A stretch of 64,000 nt of DNA from Gemmatimonadota bacterium (GTDB taxonomy: Bacteria > Gemmatimonadota > Gemmatimonadetes > Gemmatimonadales > Gemmatimonadaceae), in assembly GCA_016182795.1 (NCBI GenBank), contig JACPFW010000030.1, forward strand, positions 58,339 to 122,338, read 5' to 3'. The notes beneath the pieces were generated by a model. It saw nothing but the letters and a program-made list of their open reading frames with translations. It ran no database searches and was not told the origin of the DNA. The first letter of the stretch is position 1. Every line of letters begins with the position of its first letter. Positions 9,112 to 20,665 of this stretch are shown here, piece after piece. The translations under genes and the position numbers were made by a program.

Positions 9112-10132
9112 CGCAGCCCGCGCGCCACTTCGATCAGGTCGCCCAGCACCGCGCTCGCGGTCGCATTGCCCCCCGCGCCGCGCCCTTGCAGGCGCAGAAC
9201 GCCGAGTGAGTCGCTGTCAATGTGCACGGCGTTCTCCTCGTCGCGTACGCTCGCAAACGGGTGATCGGTCGGGATGATGACGGGACGCACCCACGCGCGC
9301 ACACGGCCGTCGTCGCTCCGCACCGCGCCGGCGAGATACTTGAGCACGCCGCCGCGTCTCTTCGCCTGCCGTGCCAACGGCTCTGGATCCGACGGCAGCG
9401 GCTCCACCAGCACCTCCTGCGCGGCGGGATCCACTCCCCACGCCAGCCACGCCAGAATGCGGATCTTGTCCGCGGCATCGAGCCCCTGCAGGTCGCGCGA
9501 TGGATCCGCCTCTGCGAAGCCCCTGGCCTGCGCATCCACCAGCGCGTCGGCATAGCGCACGCCGTCGGCCAGGGCGGTCAGCAGGAAGTTCGTCGTGCCA
9601 TTGAGGATGCCGGTGATCGTGCGCACGCCGTGACCGCCCAGCTCGCTCCGCAACGTCCGCACCACCGGCACGCCGCCGCCAACCGCCGCTTCGAATTGCA
9701 GCGCGCCCTGCTGTGCGTCGGCCAGCCGCTGCAGCTCCGGGCCGTGGGTCGCGATCAGCGCCTTGTTCGCCGTGACCACGTGTCGTCCCGCCGCGATCGC
9801 GCCGCGCACCACGCGCTCCGCCGGATCAAATCCGCCGATGGCCTCGACCACGACGTCGACATCGACCGATAGGAACTCGTCGACGGAGGTGGTGAAGAGC
9901 TGACGCGACACCGCCACACCGCGCTCCTTTTCGGGATCGCGCACGAGAACGGACACGAGTTCGAAGCGCACACCATGGCGCGTTTCGAACAGCCCCCGCT
10001 GTCGCTGGATCAACCCGACTAGCGACGCTCCCACCGTGCCGCACCCAGCAAGCGCCACGCGCACAACCCGCGGGGCGCGCGGCCGCGCCGTGATGGGGGT
10101 CCGCGCGGCCGCGCGGTCAACACCAATCGCCG

Positions 10133-10136
<4 letters not shown>
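9096..10136 (-). CDS. hom: Homoserine dehydrogenase
   Basis: A 346-residue NAD(P)-dependent enzyme reducing aspartate semialdehyde to homoserine. The Rossmann motif VALAGCGTVGASLV, the active-site region ILNGTTNFLLTALADG and the catalytic-Lys segment GLDAADKIRILAWLAWG are present. No C-terminal ACT domain follows the catalytic domain, so classical threonine feedback inhibition through ACT is not expected. The ATG at 10136 overlaps the metX stop (ATGA). Being last in metY-metX-hom suggests that homoserine made here feeds methionine synthesis. Confidence 0.94.
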
Positions 10137-12638
<2,502 letters not shown>

Positions 12639-12710
12639 GGCTCCCATATAGGGAAGGCGGCACATGTACATGGGCATGGGCGTGGGCGTGGGGCGGAGCA
12701 TGAGTGTTCA

Positions 12711-12777
12711 GAGAAGAAGCAGAGAGAAAACAGAGAGAAAACAGAGAAACAACAGAAACAACAGAAACAACAAAAAA
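12711..12777. repeat. Degenerate CAGAGAGAAAA / CAGAAACAA short tandem repeat
   Basis: A run of imperfect 9-11 bp purine-rich units (cagagagaaaa twice, then cagaaacaa several times) in the intergenic region between metY and the S9 peptidase gene. Units closely resemble the CAGAGAGACAA array at the right edge of the window (63944 onward). Base composition is far from that of the surrounding GC-rich DNA. Confidence 0.8.
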
Positions 12778-12801
12778 CCCGCGGAGAATGATCGCCGCGG
12801 G
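12778..12801 (-). terminator. Strong intrinsic terminator (leftward)
   Basis: Stem CCCGCGG/CCGCGGG with a 10-nt loop, followed on the minus strand directly by TTTTTTGTTGTTT. No annotated gene is transcribed leftward into it. A weak promoter-like pair (TTGACT, complement of 12904-12909; TACTCT, complement of 12881-12886; 17-nt spacer) lies about 100 nt upstream, so a short transcript of roughly 105 nt is possible. In the plus direction a TTTTT run occurs 9 nt after the stem. Confidence 0.65.
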
Positions 12802-12984
12802 CAGGATCGCTTTTTAGCTCTTGTTTAACGAGGCAGCAATACGCGGCAAATGACCTCGGGGCACTTCGGTTGTGGAGCGAAGAGTAAACGGCCATTCGCC
12901 GCCAGTCAAGGCCCCCCCAGCAAGTTGCCCCAATTCGCCGTACACTTCCCAGACCCCCATCGCACATCCCTCAGCCGTCCTTCC

Positions 12985-15375
12985 ATGCGCCGCCTCGCCC
13001 TGTTCGCCGCACTGTTCGCCGCCCCACTCGCCGCACAGCAGCCCGCCTTTGACTTCAGCATCGCCAACATGATGCGCGGGCCCGAACTCTACGGCCGCGA
13101 GCCAGCGAACGTCCGTTGGACGCCCGACGGCCAGTGGATCTATTTCCAGTGGCTCCCCGCGGGGAGCGGCTGGCGCGAGACGCTCAAGCCGTACCGCGTG
13201 CGCGCCCAAGCGGGGGCCAAACCTGAACGCATCACGGACGCGCAGGCCGACTCTGTCGCCCCGCTTCTCGCCGACGGCTCCCTGTCGCCCGATCGTCTTC
13301 GCCGCGTGGTAAGCGTGCGCGGAGATCTCTTTGTGGTTGACGTCAAGAAGTCCGTCGCGCGCCGTCTTACCGAGACCGTCGCCGTCGAGACCAATCCGCG
13401 CTTCTCGCCCGACGGCCAGCGCGTCCTCTTTGTGCGCGATGGCAACGCGTGGAGCATCGACCTCGCCACCGCGGCCACGCGTCAGCTCACCGATATCCGC
13501 ACCGCCGATGCGTCGGGCGCGGCGCGCGGTGGCGCCAGTGCCGCCACCGCGAACAGAGCCGGCGCCAACAGTCAACGCGGCGCGCTCGAGCGCGACCAGC
13601 GTGTGCTCCTTGAGGTCATTCGGGACCGTCTGTCCGACGACTCGACGCGCAAGGCCGAGTCGGCCGCCCGGGACTCCGCCGGCATCCGCCCTGTGACACT
13701 CGCCGCCGGCGAACGCCTCGGACTGCTCTCGGTGAGCCCGTCTGGCACGGCCGTGCTCTTTACCACATCCACCGCGGCCGCCGACGCCCGCAACGGCATC
13801 GTTCCCAACTACGTCACGCCCACCGGCTATACCGAAGACATTCCCAATCGCACCAAGGTGGGCGACGCCCAGCCACGGACGCGACTCGGGTACCAAGCGC
13901 TGCCCCGGGGCGAAGTGAAGTGGCTCCGTTCGATCGCCGGCGACTCCGCGTTTCCGGTGATCGCCAACTCGCAGATCGTCGCCTGGAACGATGCCGGCAC
14001 CACCGCGCTGGTCGTTGGCTCGGCGAGCAGCTTCAAGACGCGACAGCTCTCCACGCTTGACGCTGCCACCGGCGTGCTCAAGCCTGTCAATGTGATGCGC
14101 GACAGTGCATGGGTCGGCGGCCCGTGCTCGTTTGGATGCGCCGGATTCTACGACAACGACACGCGCATCTACTTCGTGGACGAGTCCACGGGGTGGGCGC
14201 AGCTCTACTCCACGGCGGTGGATGGCAGTGACCGCCGGGCGCTGACCTCCGGTCAGTTCGAGATCTATGACGTCGAGCTCTCGGCAGACCGAAAGTATTT
14301 CCTCTTTCATTCGAGTGAAATCTCCGCCTTCGATCGCGATTTCTACCGCATGCCCATCGCCGGCGGCGCGCGTCAGCGGTTGACCGTCGGCGTGGGGAGC
14401 CACAGCGTCACGCCGTCACCCGACGAAAAGCTGCTTGCCGACGTGCAGTCAACGACACGGCGCTCGCCCGACCTGTTTCTCGCCACCGCCTGCCCGCCGG
14501 CGGCGATGTGCAAGTCGGCCCCGGCCAGCCAGCTCACCGTATCGCAGTCTGCCGACTGGCTGGCCTTCAAGTGGATTGATCCGGCGATCGTGATGATCCC
14601 CGCCTCCGATGGCGTTCAAGTCCCCGCGCACATTTATCGCCCCGAGGATATCGGCGCCAAGCCGAATGGCGCGGCCGTGATCTTCGTGCATGGCGCGGGA
14701 TACCTGCACAACGTGGGGCATTTCTGGAGTCAGTACCCGCGCGAGTTCATGTTCAACAACTACCTCGCGTCCAAGGGCTACGTGGTGCTCGATCTCGACT
14801 ACCGGGCAAGCGCCGGCTACGGGCGCGACTGGCGCACCGCGATCTATCGGTTCATGGGCGGGCGCGATCTCCAGGATCAGGTGGACGCGTCACGCTGGCT
14901 CGAGAAGACGTACCGCATCAACCCCGAGCGCGTGGGGATGTACGGCGGCTCGTACGGCGGCTTCATGACGCTGATGGCGCTCTTCACCGAACCCAAGCGG
15001 TTCGGCGCCGGCGCCGCGCTGCGCTCGGTCACCGACTGGGCGCACTACAACCACGGCTACACGGGATCGATTCTCAATCTTCCGCAGACCGACACGCTCG
15101 CGTATCATCGCTCGTCGCCCATCTTCCACGCCGAAGGGCTCGAGGATCCGCTGCTGATGCTCCACGGCATGGTCGACACGAACGTGAACTTCCAGGATAT
15201 CGTGCGACTCACGCAGCGCCTCATCGAACTCGGCAAACCGGGGTGGGATCTCGCTGTGTATCCGGTTGAGGACCACGGCTTCGTGCGGCCGTCGAGCTGG
15301 ACCGACGAATACACACGCATCTTCAATCACTTCGAGCGCACGATTGGCCCGAACGGCACCAAAGCCGCGCCGTGA
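12985..15375 (+). CDS. S9 family peptidase (prolyl oligopeptidase / DPP-IV-like), exported
   Basis: A 796-residue exported serine peptidase. The ATG at 12985 gives a signal peptide (MRRLALFAALFAAPLAAQQ). Residues about 60-520 form a WD40/TolB-like beta-propeller (FSPDGQRVLFVRDGNAWSID and similar). The C-terminal alpha/beta hydrolase has the nucleophile GMYGGSYGGFMTL, Asp in LHGMVDTNVNF and His in VEDHGFVRP. It removes short peptides from periplasmic or external oligopeptides. It overlaps the ybdD-like gene by 4 nt (GTGA), tying peptide breakdown to that transporter accessory protein. Confidence 0.94.
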   Translation: MRRLALFAALFAAPLAAQQPAFDFSIANMMRGPELYGREPANVRWTPDGQWIYFQWLPAGSGWRETLKPYRVRAQAGAKPERITDAQADSVAPLLADGSLSPDRLRRVVSVRGDLFVVDVKKSVARRLTETVAVETNPRFSPDGQRVLFVRDGNAWSIDLATAATRQLTDIRTADASGAARGGASAATANRAGANSQRGALERDQRVLLEVIRDRLSDDSTRKAESAARDSAGIRPVTLAAGERLGLLSVSPSGTAVLFTTSTAAADARNGIVPNYVTPTGYTEDIPNRTKVGDAQPRTRLGYQALPRGEVKWLRSIAGDSAFPVIANSQIVAWNDAGTTALVVGSASSFKTRQLSTLDAATGVLKPVNVMRDSAWVGGPCSFGCAGFYDNDTRIYFVDESTGWAQLYSTAVDGSDRRALTSGQFEIYDVELSADRKYFLFHSSEISAFDRDFYRMPIAGGARQRLTVGVGSHSVTPSPDEKLLADVQSTTRRSPDLFLATACPPAAMCKSAPASQLTVSQSADWLAFKWIDPAIVMIPASDGVQVPAHIYRPEDIGAKPNGAAVIFVHGAGYLHNVGHFWSQYPREFMFNNYLASKGYVVLDLDYRASAGYGRDWRTAIYRFMGGRDLQDQVDASRWLEKTYRINPERVGMYGGSYGGFMTLMALFTEPKRFGAGAALRSVTDWAHYNHGYTGSILNLPQTDTLAYHRSSPIFHAEGLEDPLLMLHGMVDTNVNFQDIVRLTQRLIELGKPGWDLAVYPVEDHGFVRPSSWTDEYTRIFNHFERTIGPNGTKAAP

Positions 15376-15596
15376 CACCACGCCGCACCCTGATTGATGG
15401 CGACGCCGGGGACGCCCCCGGCGTCGCCCGGCGCGTGGGGGCGGTGATTCGTCGCATCATTGGCGTGCCCGACTACGACGCGTACGTCGCGCACGTGCGG
15501 GAGCGCCATCCCGGCGTCGAACCGATGACCGAGCGGGAGTTTCAGCGCGAGCGCCTCTCGGCGCGCTACTCGCAGCCCGGCAATCGCTGCTGTTAG
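15372..15596 (+). CDS. YbdD/YjiX family small protein (DUF466), CstA-type transporter accessory
   Basis: 74 residues. The conserved core is nearly complete: VIRRIIGVPDYDAYVAHVRE, then HPGVEPMTEREF, and the terminal CC (QPGNRCC), matching E. coli YbdD/YjiX (about 65 residues). These proteins support pyruvate uptake by CstA/BtsT. Here the gene is translationally coupled to an S9 peptidase (GTGA overlap) and is separated from cstA by about 7 kb. It converges with the MFS gene, overlapping its last 4 nt. Confidence 0.9.
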   Translation: MTPRRTLIDGDAGDAPGVARRVGAVIRRIIGVPDYDAYVAHVRERHPGVEPMTEREFQRERLSARYSQPGNRCC

Positions 15597-16786
15597 GCGG
15601 CGCGCGTCGGACGCACCATCACGAGCCCCAGCGCCGCCACGCACGCGCTCGCCGCGCCAACGCTGAACGCGAACGTGCTTCCCTTCCAGTCCCACATCAG
15701 CCCAAACGCCACCGACGCCGGCAGCACCGCGGCGCCGATGACGCCGTTGTACCAGCCAAAGGCCAGCCCGCGCCGCGAGGCGGGCACGAGGTCGGCCACC
15801 AGCGCGCGCTCGACCCCCTCGGTGAGCCCGAAGAACAGCCCGTAGGAGAGGAACAACGCCCACGCGTGCCACGTCTGGGTGGCAAGTGCGAAGCCAACGT
15901 AGACCAGCGCGTACCAGAGCCAGCCGACGGCGATCATCGTTCGCCGTCCCACGCGATCGCTCCACACGCCCGCCGGAATGCTCGTCGCCGACTTCACCGC
16001 ATGCAGCGCCGCCCAGAGGATCGGCAGCAGCGCCGCGGTCACACCAAGCTGAGACGCACGCAGCAAGAGGAAGGCGTCAGTCGAGTTGCCGAGCGTGAAG
16101 AGCACCAGCACGCCCAGGTAGCGCCAGAAGTCGCCACCGAGCGGCGCCGTGTCGCCTGTGCCACTGCCCTCTACATTCGCTCGTCTCCCTTCCGCCTTCT
16201 GCCATCCGCCATCCGTCTTCTCTTCTCGAACTCCGAACACCGCGACTGCAATCGCAATCGCCCCCGGCACCGCGGCGAGTAGAAAGACCGTCCGCATCGA
16301 CAGACCCAGCCATTGCAGCAACGCGAAGGCAACCAACGGTCCGACGAATGCTCCGGCATGGTCGGCCGCACGCTGCGCACCGAAGGCGCGTCCGCGTTCG
16401 TTGGGCGCCACGGAGTCGGCGATCATTGCGTCGCGCGGGGCGCCGCGCACGCCCTTGCCCACCCGATCGCTGACGCGAATCGCAAGCACTTGCCACGCCG
16501 CGCCGGCGACGGCGACGAGGGGACGCACAACCGAAGCCAGGGTGTACCCAAAGACGACGAGTCCCTTGCGCTTCTTCACGCGGTCAGACCACCACCCGCT
16601 GGCCAGCTTCAGCAATGACGCAGTGGCATCGGCTGCGCCCTCGATGATGCCCACCCACGCCGCGCTCGCCCCCAGCGTCGTCGTCAGGAAGGTCGGAAGC
16701 AGCGGGTAGATCATCTCGCTCGCCGCGTCGGTGAAGAACGACACGGTGGCCAGCGCCTTCACATTGCGAGGCAGCCGCGCGCTCAC
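15593..16786 (-). CDS. MFS transporter
   Basis: A 397-residue major facilitator with two six-helix halves. Signatures include SDRVKKRKGLVVFGY after helix 2 and SDRVGRRTMIAVGW after helix 8, plus IADSVAPNERGRAFGAQRA. The GTG at 16786 overlaps the galactokinase-like stop by 4 nt. The central loop (about residues 187-205, TDGGWQKAEGRRANVEGSG) is encoded by a polypurine repeat like those found between genes in this window, apparently an in-frame insertion. The substrate is unknown; context suggests a sugar or sugar derivative. Confidence 0.88.
   Translation of the reverse strand: MSARLPRNVKALATVSFFTDAASEMIYPLLPTFLTTTLGASAAWVGIIEGAADATASLLKLASGWWSDRVKKRKGLVVFGYTLASVVRPLVAVAGAAWQVLAIRVSDRVGKGVRGAPRDAMIADSVAPNERGRAFGAQRAADHAGAFVGPLVAFALLQWLGLSMRTVFLLAAVPGAIAIAVAVFGVREEKTDGGWQKAEGRRANVEGSGTGDTAPLGGDFWRYLGVLVLFTLGNSTDAFLLLRASQLGVTAALLPILWAALHAVKSATSIPAGVWSDRVGRRTMIAVGWLWYALVYVGFALATQTWHAWALFLSYGLFFGLTEGVERALVADLVPASRRGLAFGWYNGVIGAAVLPASVAFGLMWDWKGSTFAFSVGAASACVAALGLVMVRPTRAA
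16184..16228. repeat. Polypyrimidine/polypurine repeat inside the MFS gene
   Basis: The plus strand reads as a run of CTTCTGCCATCCGCCATCC-type units flanked by TCTCCCTTCC and GTCTTCTCTTCTCG. It resembles the intergenic repeats at 34539 and 45349 (CATCTGCCATCTACC, CTACCATCTACC). It lies in the loop between the two transporter halves and keeps the reading frame. Confidence 0.65.
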
Positions 16787-18012
16787 GACACACCTCGCCA
16801 CGCGCCGGCCGCCGGCACCATGACCCGCGCCGACACATTGCGCGATCCGCCGCCCCCGTCGACCGCCGTGAACGCCCGCATCCACGACTCCGCCGCCCGC
16901 TCCGCGTCGTCCGCCATCACGAGCGCCCACACCGCGCCGCCGAACCCTGCGCCGAACGCCGTCGCCCCCACCGCGCCATGCTCGCGCGCGTGCGCCGCCA
17001 GCCAACTGGTCTGCGGCACCTGATTCTGCAGGGTCGACTCGGCGAGTTCCTGCGAACGGCGCATCAGGTCGCCCACCGTCTTCGCGTCGGCGCGACCAAT
17101 CGCCTCGAGCATCTGCGGCACAATCACGGTCGTCTCTTCGCGGTACTGCGCGACGCGCGCACGCAGGTAGTCGGCGCTCACGTTCTCGCTCGCCGCGCGC
17201 GGCGCGAGCGTCAGCAGCTGCTCAAAGGCCGCTGGCGACGAGTGCAGCGCCTCAGCAAGCGTCGCGTCGCTGCGCCCGGTGTCGGCGTTCCACACCCCAA
17301 CCATCGCGCGCACGGAATCGGCCACCCGATTGTACGCGTGCATCGCGTTCCCTGTCTTCGTGGCTTTGACGCCGCTCGTCGCGACGATGATGCGCCACGC
17401 GTCCGGCCAGCGCGCGCGCTGCATGACGCGCCCTGGCAGGTACGTGTACGCCCCCACCGTCCCCGTCTCCGACGCGACAATCGCAATGTGGTCCTGCGCC
17501 CCGCCGCGCGTGCCAACACCAGCATCGCCGGCGAACGGCCCCCACGCCGCGCCGCTCTCGATCGCCGCGCAATACTGCGCGAACGCCAGTGGATCGGCCG
17601 CCACCGGGGCCCACTCGGGCGCCTCCCATAACGCGTTCGCGTCAAACACGGCCATGGCCACGGTGATCACCAGCGCGCTCGAACTGCTCATCCCGCTCGA
17701 TGTCGGAATCGTTGAGCCGAGGGTAACCTCCACGCCGGCCCGTGCGCCGCGGAAGTCGCGCGCGATGCGTCGTGCCACGGCGGCGGGGTAGACCGCCGAC
17801 CGCGGACCCGACGGCGTCGCGTCCACCGTCAGCGGCACCTGCATCGTGCGCTTGCTGCGCTGGTCATGCACCCTCACCAGCGGCTCCTGAAGGCGCGCCG
17901 CCTTCGCGTGCATGTGAAATGGCGTCGCGCACGTCAGCGACGGCCCGCCAGCGTAGTCGGTGTGCTTGCCGGCCAGTTCCACACGTCCCGGCACCCGATA
18001 CCGCCACGTCAT
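16783..18012 (-). CDS. Galactokinase-like GHMP sugar kinase
   Basis: A 409-residue GHMP kinase. The sugar-binding signature PGRVELAGKHTDYAGG (residues 8-23), the ATP loop PTSSGMSSSSALV, the catalytic Asp in GGAQDHIAIV and motif 3 GATAFGAGFGGAVWAL are all present. It would phosphorylate C1 of galactose or a derivative. Galactokinases normally read GR-x-N-x-IGEHTDY; here Asn is Glu and the Glu of GEHTDY is Lys. That Glu contacts the sugar C6 region in known structures, so substrate preference may differ. Coupled on both sides (ATGA, GTGA) to a nucleotidyltransferase and an MFS transporter. Confidence 0.87.
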   Translation of the reverse strand: MTWRYRVPGRVELAGKHTDYAGGPSLTCATPFHMHAKAARLQEPLVRVHDQRSKRTMQVPLTVDATPSGPRSAVYPAAVARRIARDFRGARAGVEVTLGSTIPTSSGMSSSSALVITVAMAVFDANALWEAPEWAPVAADPLAFAQYCAAIESGAAWGPFAGDAGVGTRGGAQDHIAIVASETGTVGAYTYLPGRVMQRARWPDAWRIIVATSGVKATKTGNAMHAYNRVADSVRAMVGVWNADTGRSDATLAEALHSSPAAFEQLLTLAPRAASENVSADYLRARVAQYREETTVIVPQMLEAIGRADAKTVGDLMRRSQELAESTLQNQVPQTSWLAAHAREHGAVGATAFGAGFGGAVWALVMADDAERAAESWMRAFTAVDGGGGSRNVSARVMVPAAGAWRGVS

Positions 18013-18833
18013 GGCGCCACCACCACGCCGCGCAGGTGGTCGGCAATCGTCGTCACGTCGGCGCGACGCGACAAGTCAAGCACCCCTGCGTGCGCGCGGA
18101 CCACGTGAAACGTCTCGCCGAGATCGTGCGCGGCAATCATCACGGCATCCTGCAGCTCCAGCTCGCCGCGCACCGACGGTCGCACGCGGCGGCACGCGTC
18201 GAAGATGCGCGGCGTGAAGCTCCACAGGTTCATGCTCACCCACCGTTCGGCGCGCCGCGCAAGCGGATGATCGGCCGCCGGCTTCTCCACAATCGCCCGC
18301 AGCACACTGCGCTCGTCGATGTCGAGCAACGCGTACGCCATCACCCGCTCGCGGTCAATATTGCCGTCGCGCACCAGCGCTTCGCCCTCATACGCCACAA
18401 GGCCCGACCCCCCAATCGCGCACAGCGCATCGTACGACGCCACGGGATAGTAGTTGTCGGAGTTGAGCGCGAGAAACGGCGCGTCCTCCACGGCTCCGGC
18501 CGCCGCGAGCACCGCATCGGCGGTGCCGTGCGGTTCCGCCTGAACCGCCCAGCGCAGTCGCACGCGCTGCGGCGGCGACTGCCGCTCATAATACTCGCGC
18601 ATCAGCGCATGCTCCGGCGCCACCACCAGCGTCACGTCGGTCACACCGGCGTCGGCGAGCGCGGACAGCACGAAGTCGAGAAATGGACGGCCGAGCGTGG
18701 GCATCATTCCCTTCAGCCCCGCCGCTGCCGCCCGCTCCTGCGCCTCGTCCAACGCCACCGCGGCCTCGGCCCGACGCATCCGGGATCCGAGGCCGCGCGC
18801 GAGGATCACCGCCTGAGTGGTGCGCGTCCCCAA
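18009..18833 (-). CDS. Sugar-1-phosphate nucleotidyltransferase
   Basis: A 274-residue NTP-transferase. The N-terminal loop AVILARGLGSRMR corresponds to the G-x-G-T/S-R signature; QAEPHGTADAVLAAAG and FLALNSDNYYPV carry the base- and metal-binding residues; VAYEGEALVRDGN and IVEKPAADHP follow in family order. No left-handed beta-helix domain is appended. With the coupled GHMP kinase it would convert a sugar to an activated nucleotide sugar (kinase then nucleotidyltransfer). The exact sugar and nucleotide are undetermined. Confidence 0.85.
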   Translation of the reverse strand: MGTRTTQAVILARGLGSRMRRAEAAVALDEAQERAAAAGLKGMMPTLGRPFLDFVLSALADAGVTDVTLVVAPEHALMREYYERQSPPQRVRLRWAVQAEPHGTADAVLAAAGAVEDAPFLALNSDNYYPVASYDALCAIGGSGLVAYEGEALVRDGNIDRERVMAYALLDIDERSVLRAIVEKPAADHPLARRAERWVSMNLWSFTPRIFDACRRVRPSVRGELELQDAVMIAAHDLGETFHVVRAHAGVLDLSRRADVTTIADHLRGVVVAP

Positions 18834-18844
18834 GGTTCGCCTCC

Positions 18845-20617
18845 CTACTGGCTGCTCGCGGACTTCCAGAAGCCTTGCAGCACCTTCACGACGCCGTAGC
18901 CGCTGAACACGAAGACGACGGTGAACACCACACCCTGCGCGGTATTGCCGTAAAGGAAACTCCCCGAGCCGAAGAGCGCCGAATAGACGAATGCGACGCC
19001 CAGCATCCAGCCCAGCATCGCCTGCGGCAGCGAGTCAGGCGACGGCCCCACGCCGGCCGCCTCCTGCACGTGCTTCCATCCCGGTCCCGCCGGCCGCACG
19101 AGCTTGTAGAACTTCACCAGCGTCTCCTTGTCCGTCTCCGGCGCCACAAACGTCGCCGTGATCCAGATGACCGACGTCACCGCCACGGTCGCCAGCAGCG
19201 AGATGTGATCGGGCACCGGCGTGCCCATCTTGCGCACGACCTCAAAGCCGACCGCCGTCAGGAACGAGCCCGCCATCGCGCTGACCTCGGCCCACGCGTT
19301 AACGCGCCACCAGTACCAACGCAGCAGATAGAGCAGTCCGGTGCCCGCACCGATTGACAGCAGCAGCGTGAAGCCGCGGCTTGCCGTCTCGAGCACAAAA
19401 GTGAGCAGCGCCGCGAACACCATCAGGACGGCCGTCATGAGGCGGCCGACGAAGACGTAGTGTTTTTCGTCCTGCCCCGGCTTCATGAAGCGCCGGTAGA
19501 AGTCGTGCACCAGGTACGACGTCCCCCAGTTGAGGTGCGTGGCAATGGTTGAGACGTACGCCGCGAGCATGCCGGCGATCATCAGCCCCAGGAATCCCGC
19601 CGGCAGGAACGTCAGCATCGCCGGATAGGCCATGTCGTGCCCGATCATGCCCTTGTCGACGTACGGGAACGTCGCCGCGATGTCGCTCAGGTTCGGGAAG
19701 ACGAGCATCGACGACAAACCGACGATGATCCACGGCCACGACCGCAGGGCGTAGTGCGCCACGTTGAAGAACAGCGTCCCCACGAGCGCGTCCTTCTCGC
19801 TCTTCGACGCCAGCATGCGCTGGGCGATGTAGCTGCCGCCCCCCGGCTCGGCGCCCGGATACCAGACCGACCACCACTGCACCGTGATTGGCAGGATCAG
19901 CACGGTGAGCGTCATCGTCCAGTCGTTGAAGTTCGGCAGCAGCGAGATGACGTGCGGATCGAGCTTCGTGAACAGTCCGTGCAAACCGCCCACCTCCGGA
20001 CGCTGCAGCGAGTAGTACGCCGCAGCAAACGAACCGGTCATGGCAATGCCGAACTGGATCAGATCGGTGACCAGCACGCCCCACAGGCCGGAGACCGCCG
20101 CGAACGCCACATTCAGCACCGCGCACACCAGCAGCGTCTGCCACATCGGCCAACCGAGTAGCATGTTGGCGATCTTCGCGGCGGCCAGGTTCACCGTCGC
20201 CATGATCACGATGTTGAAGAACAGCCCTAGGTAGATGGCGCGAAACCCGCGCACAAACGTCGCCGCCTTCCCCGAGTAGCGGATCTCGTAGAACTCGAGG
20301 TCGGTGAGCACGCCGGATCGCCGCCACATGCGCGCGTAGAACATCACCGTCGCCATGCCCGTGAGCAGGAACGACCACCAGACCCAATTGTTGGCCACGC
20401 CTTTTTCGCGCACGAGATTCGTGACGAGATTCGGCGTGTCGGTGCTGAAGGTCGTCGCCACCATGGAGACGCCGATCAACCACCACGGCGCCGAGCGTCC
20501 GGAGGTGAAGAACTCCGAGGTGCTGGAGCCGCCGCGCTTGGCCATGAGCGCCGCCGGCACAAACGCGACGACGATGGAGATGGCGACGATCCACCAGTCT
20601 AGGCTAGTGAGATGCAT
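18845..20617 (-). CDS. Sodium:solute symporter family (SSS) transporter
   Basis: A 590-residue membrane protein with about 13-15 transmembrane helices. SSS family marks include WWIVAISIVVAF at the start, FFTSGRSAPWWLIGVSM, TFSTDTPNLVTNLV and GFLGLMIAGMLAAYVSTIATHLNWG. It probably imports a sugar or related solute with Na+. It sits between the GH109-like gene and the nucleotidyltransferase/kinase pair in the same orientation, which supports sugar uptake for that pathway. Confidence 0.9.
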   Translation of the reverse strand: MHLTSLDWWIVAISIVVAFVPAALMAKRGGSSTSEFFTSGRSAPWWLIGVSMVATTFSTDTPNLVTNLVREKGVANNWVWWSFLLTGMATVMFYARMWRRSGVLTDLEFYEIRYSGKAATFVRGFRAIYLGLFFNIVIMATVNLAAAKIANMLLGWPMWQTLLVCAVLNVAFAAVSGLWGVLVTDLIQFGIAMTGSFAAAYYSLQRPEVGGLHGLFTKLDPHVISLLPNFNDWTMTLTVLILPITVQWWSVWYPGAEPGGGSYIAQRMLASKSEKDALVGTLFFNVAHYALRSWPWIIVGLSSMLVFPNLSDIAATFPYVDKGMIGHDMAYPAMLTFLPAGFLGLMIAGMLAAYVSTIATHLNWGTSYLVHDFYRRFMKPGQDEKHYVFVGRLMTAVLMVFAALLTFVLETASRGFTLLLSIGAGTGLLYLLRWYWWRVNAWAEVSAMAGSFLTAVGFEVVRKMGTPVPDHISLLATVAVTSVIWITATFVAPETDKETLVKFYKLVRPAGPGWKHVQEAAGVGPSPDSLPQAMLGWMLGVAFVYSALFGSGSFLYGNTAQGVVFTVVFVFSGYGVVKVLQGFWKSASSQ

Positions 20618-20665
20618 GTAGGGCTGGTGACGGTAGATGGTTAACGGTCGATGGTCGAGACTTGT
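20618..20665. repeat. GGTAGATGG/GGTCGATGG-type repeat filling an intergenic gap
   Basis: The whole 48-bp gap between the GH109-like stop codon and the symporter start codon consists of degenerate units (GGTAGATGG, GGTCGATGG). It is similar to the 45349-45430 element. No promoter or terminator is evident. Confidence 0.5.

Noticed and set aside
12814..14403. 529-codon antisense frame across the S9 peptidase gene
   Set aside because: Low-complexity translation with no motif. Only its last 16 codons fall in the possible small transcript discussed in the findings.
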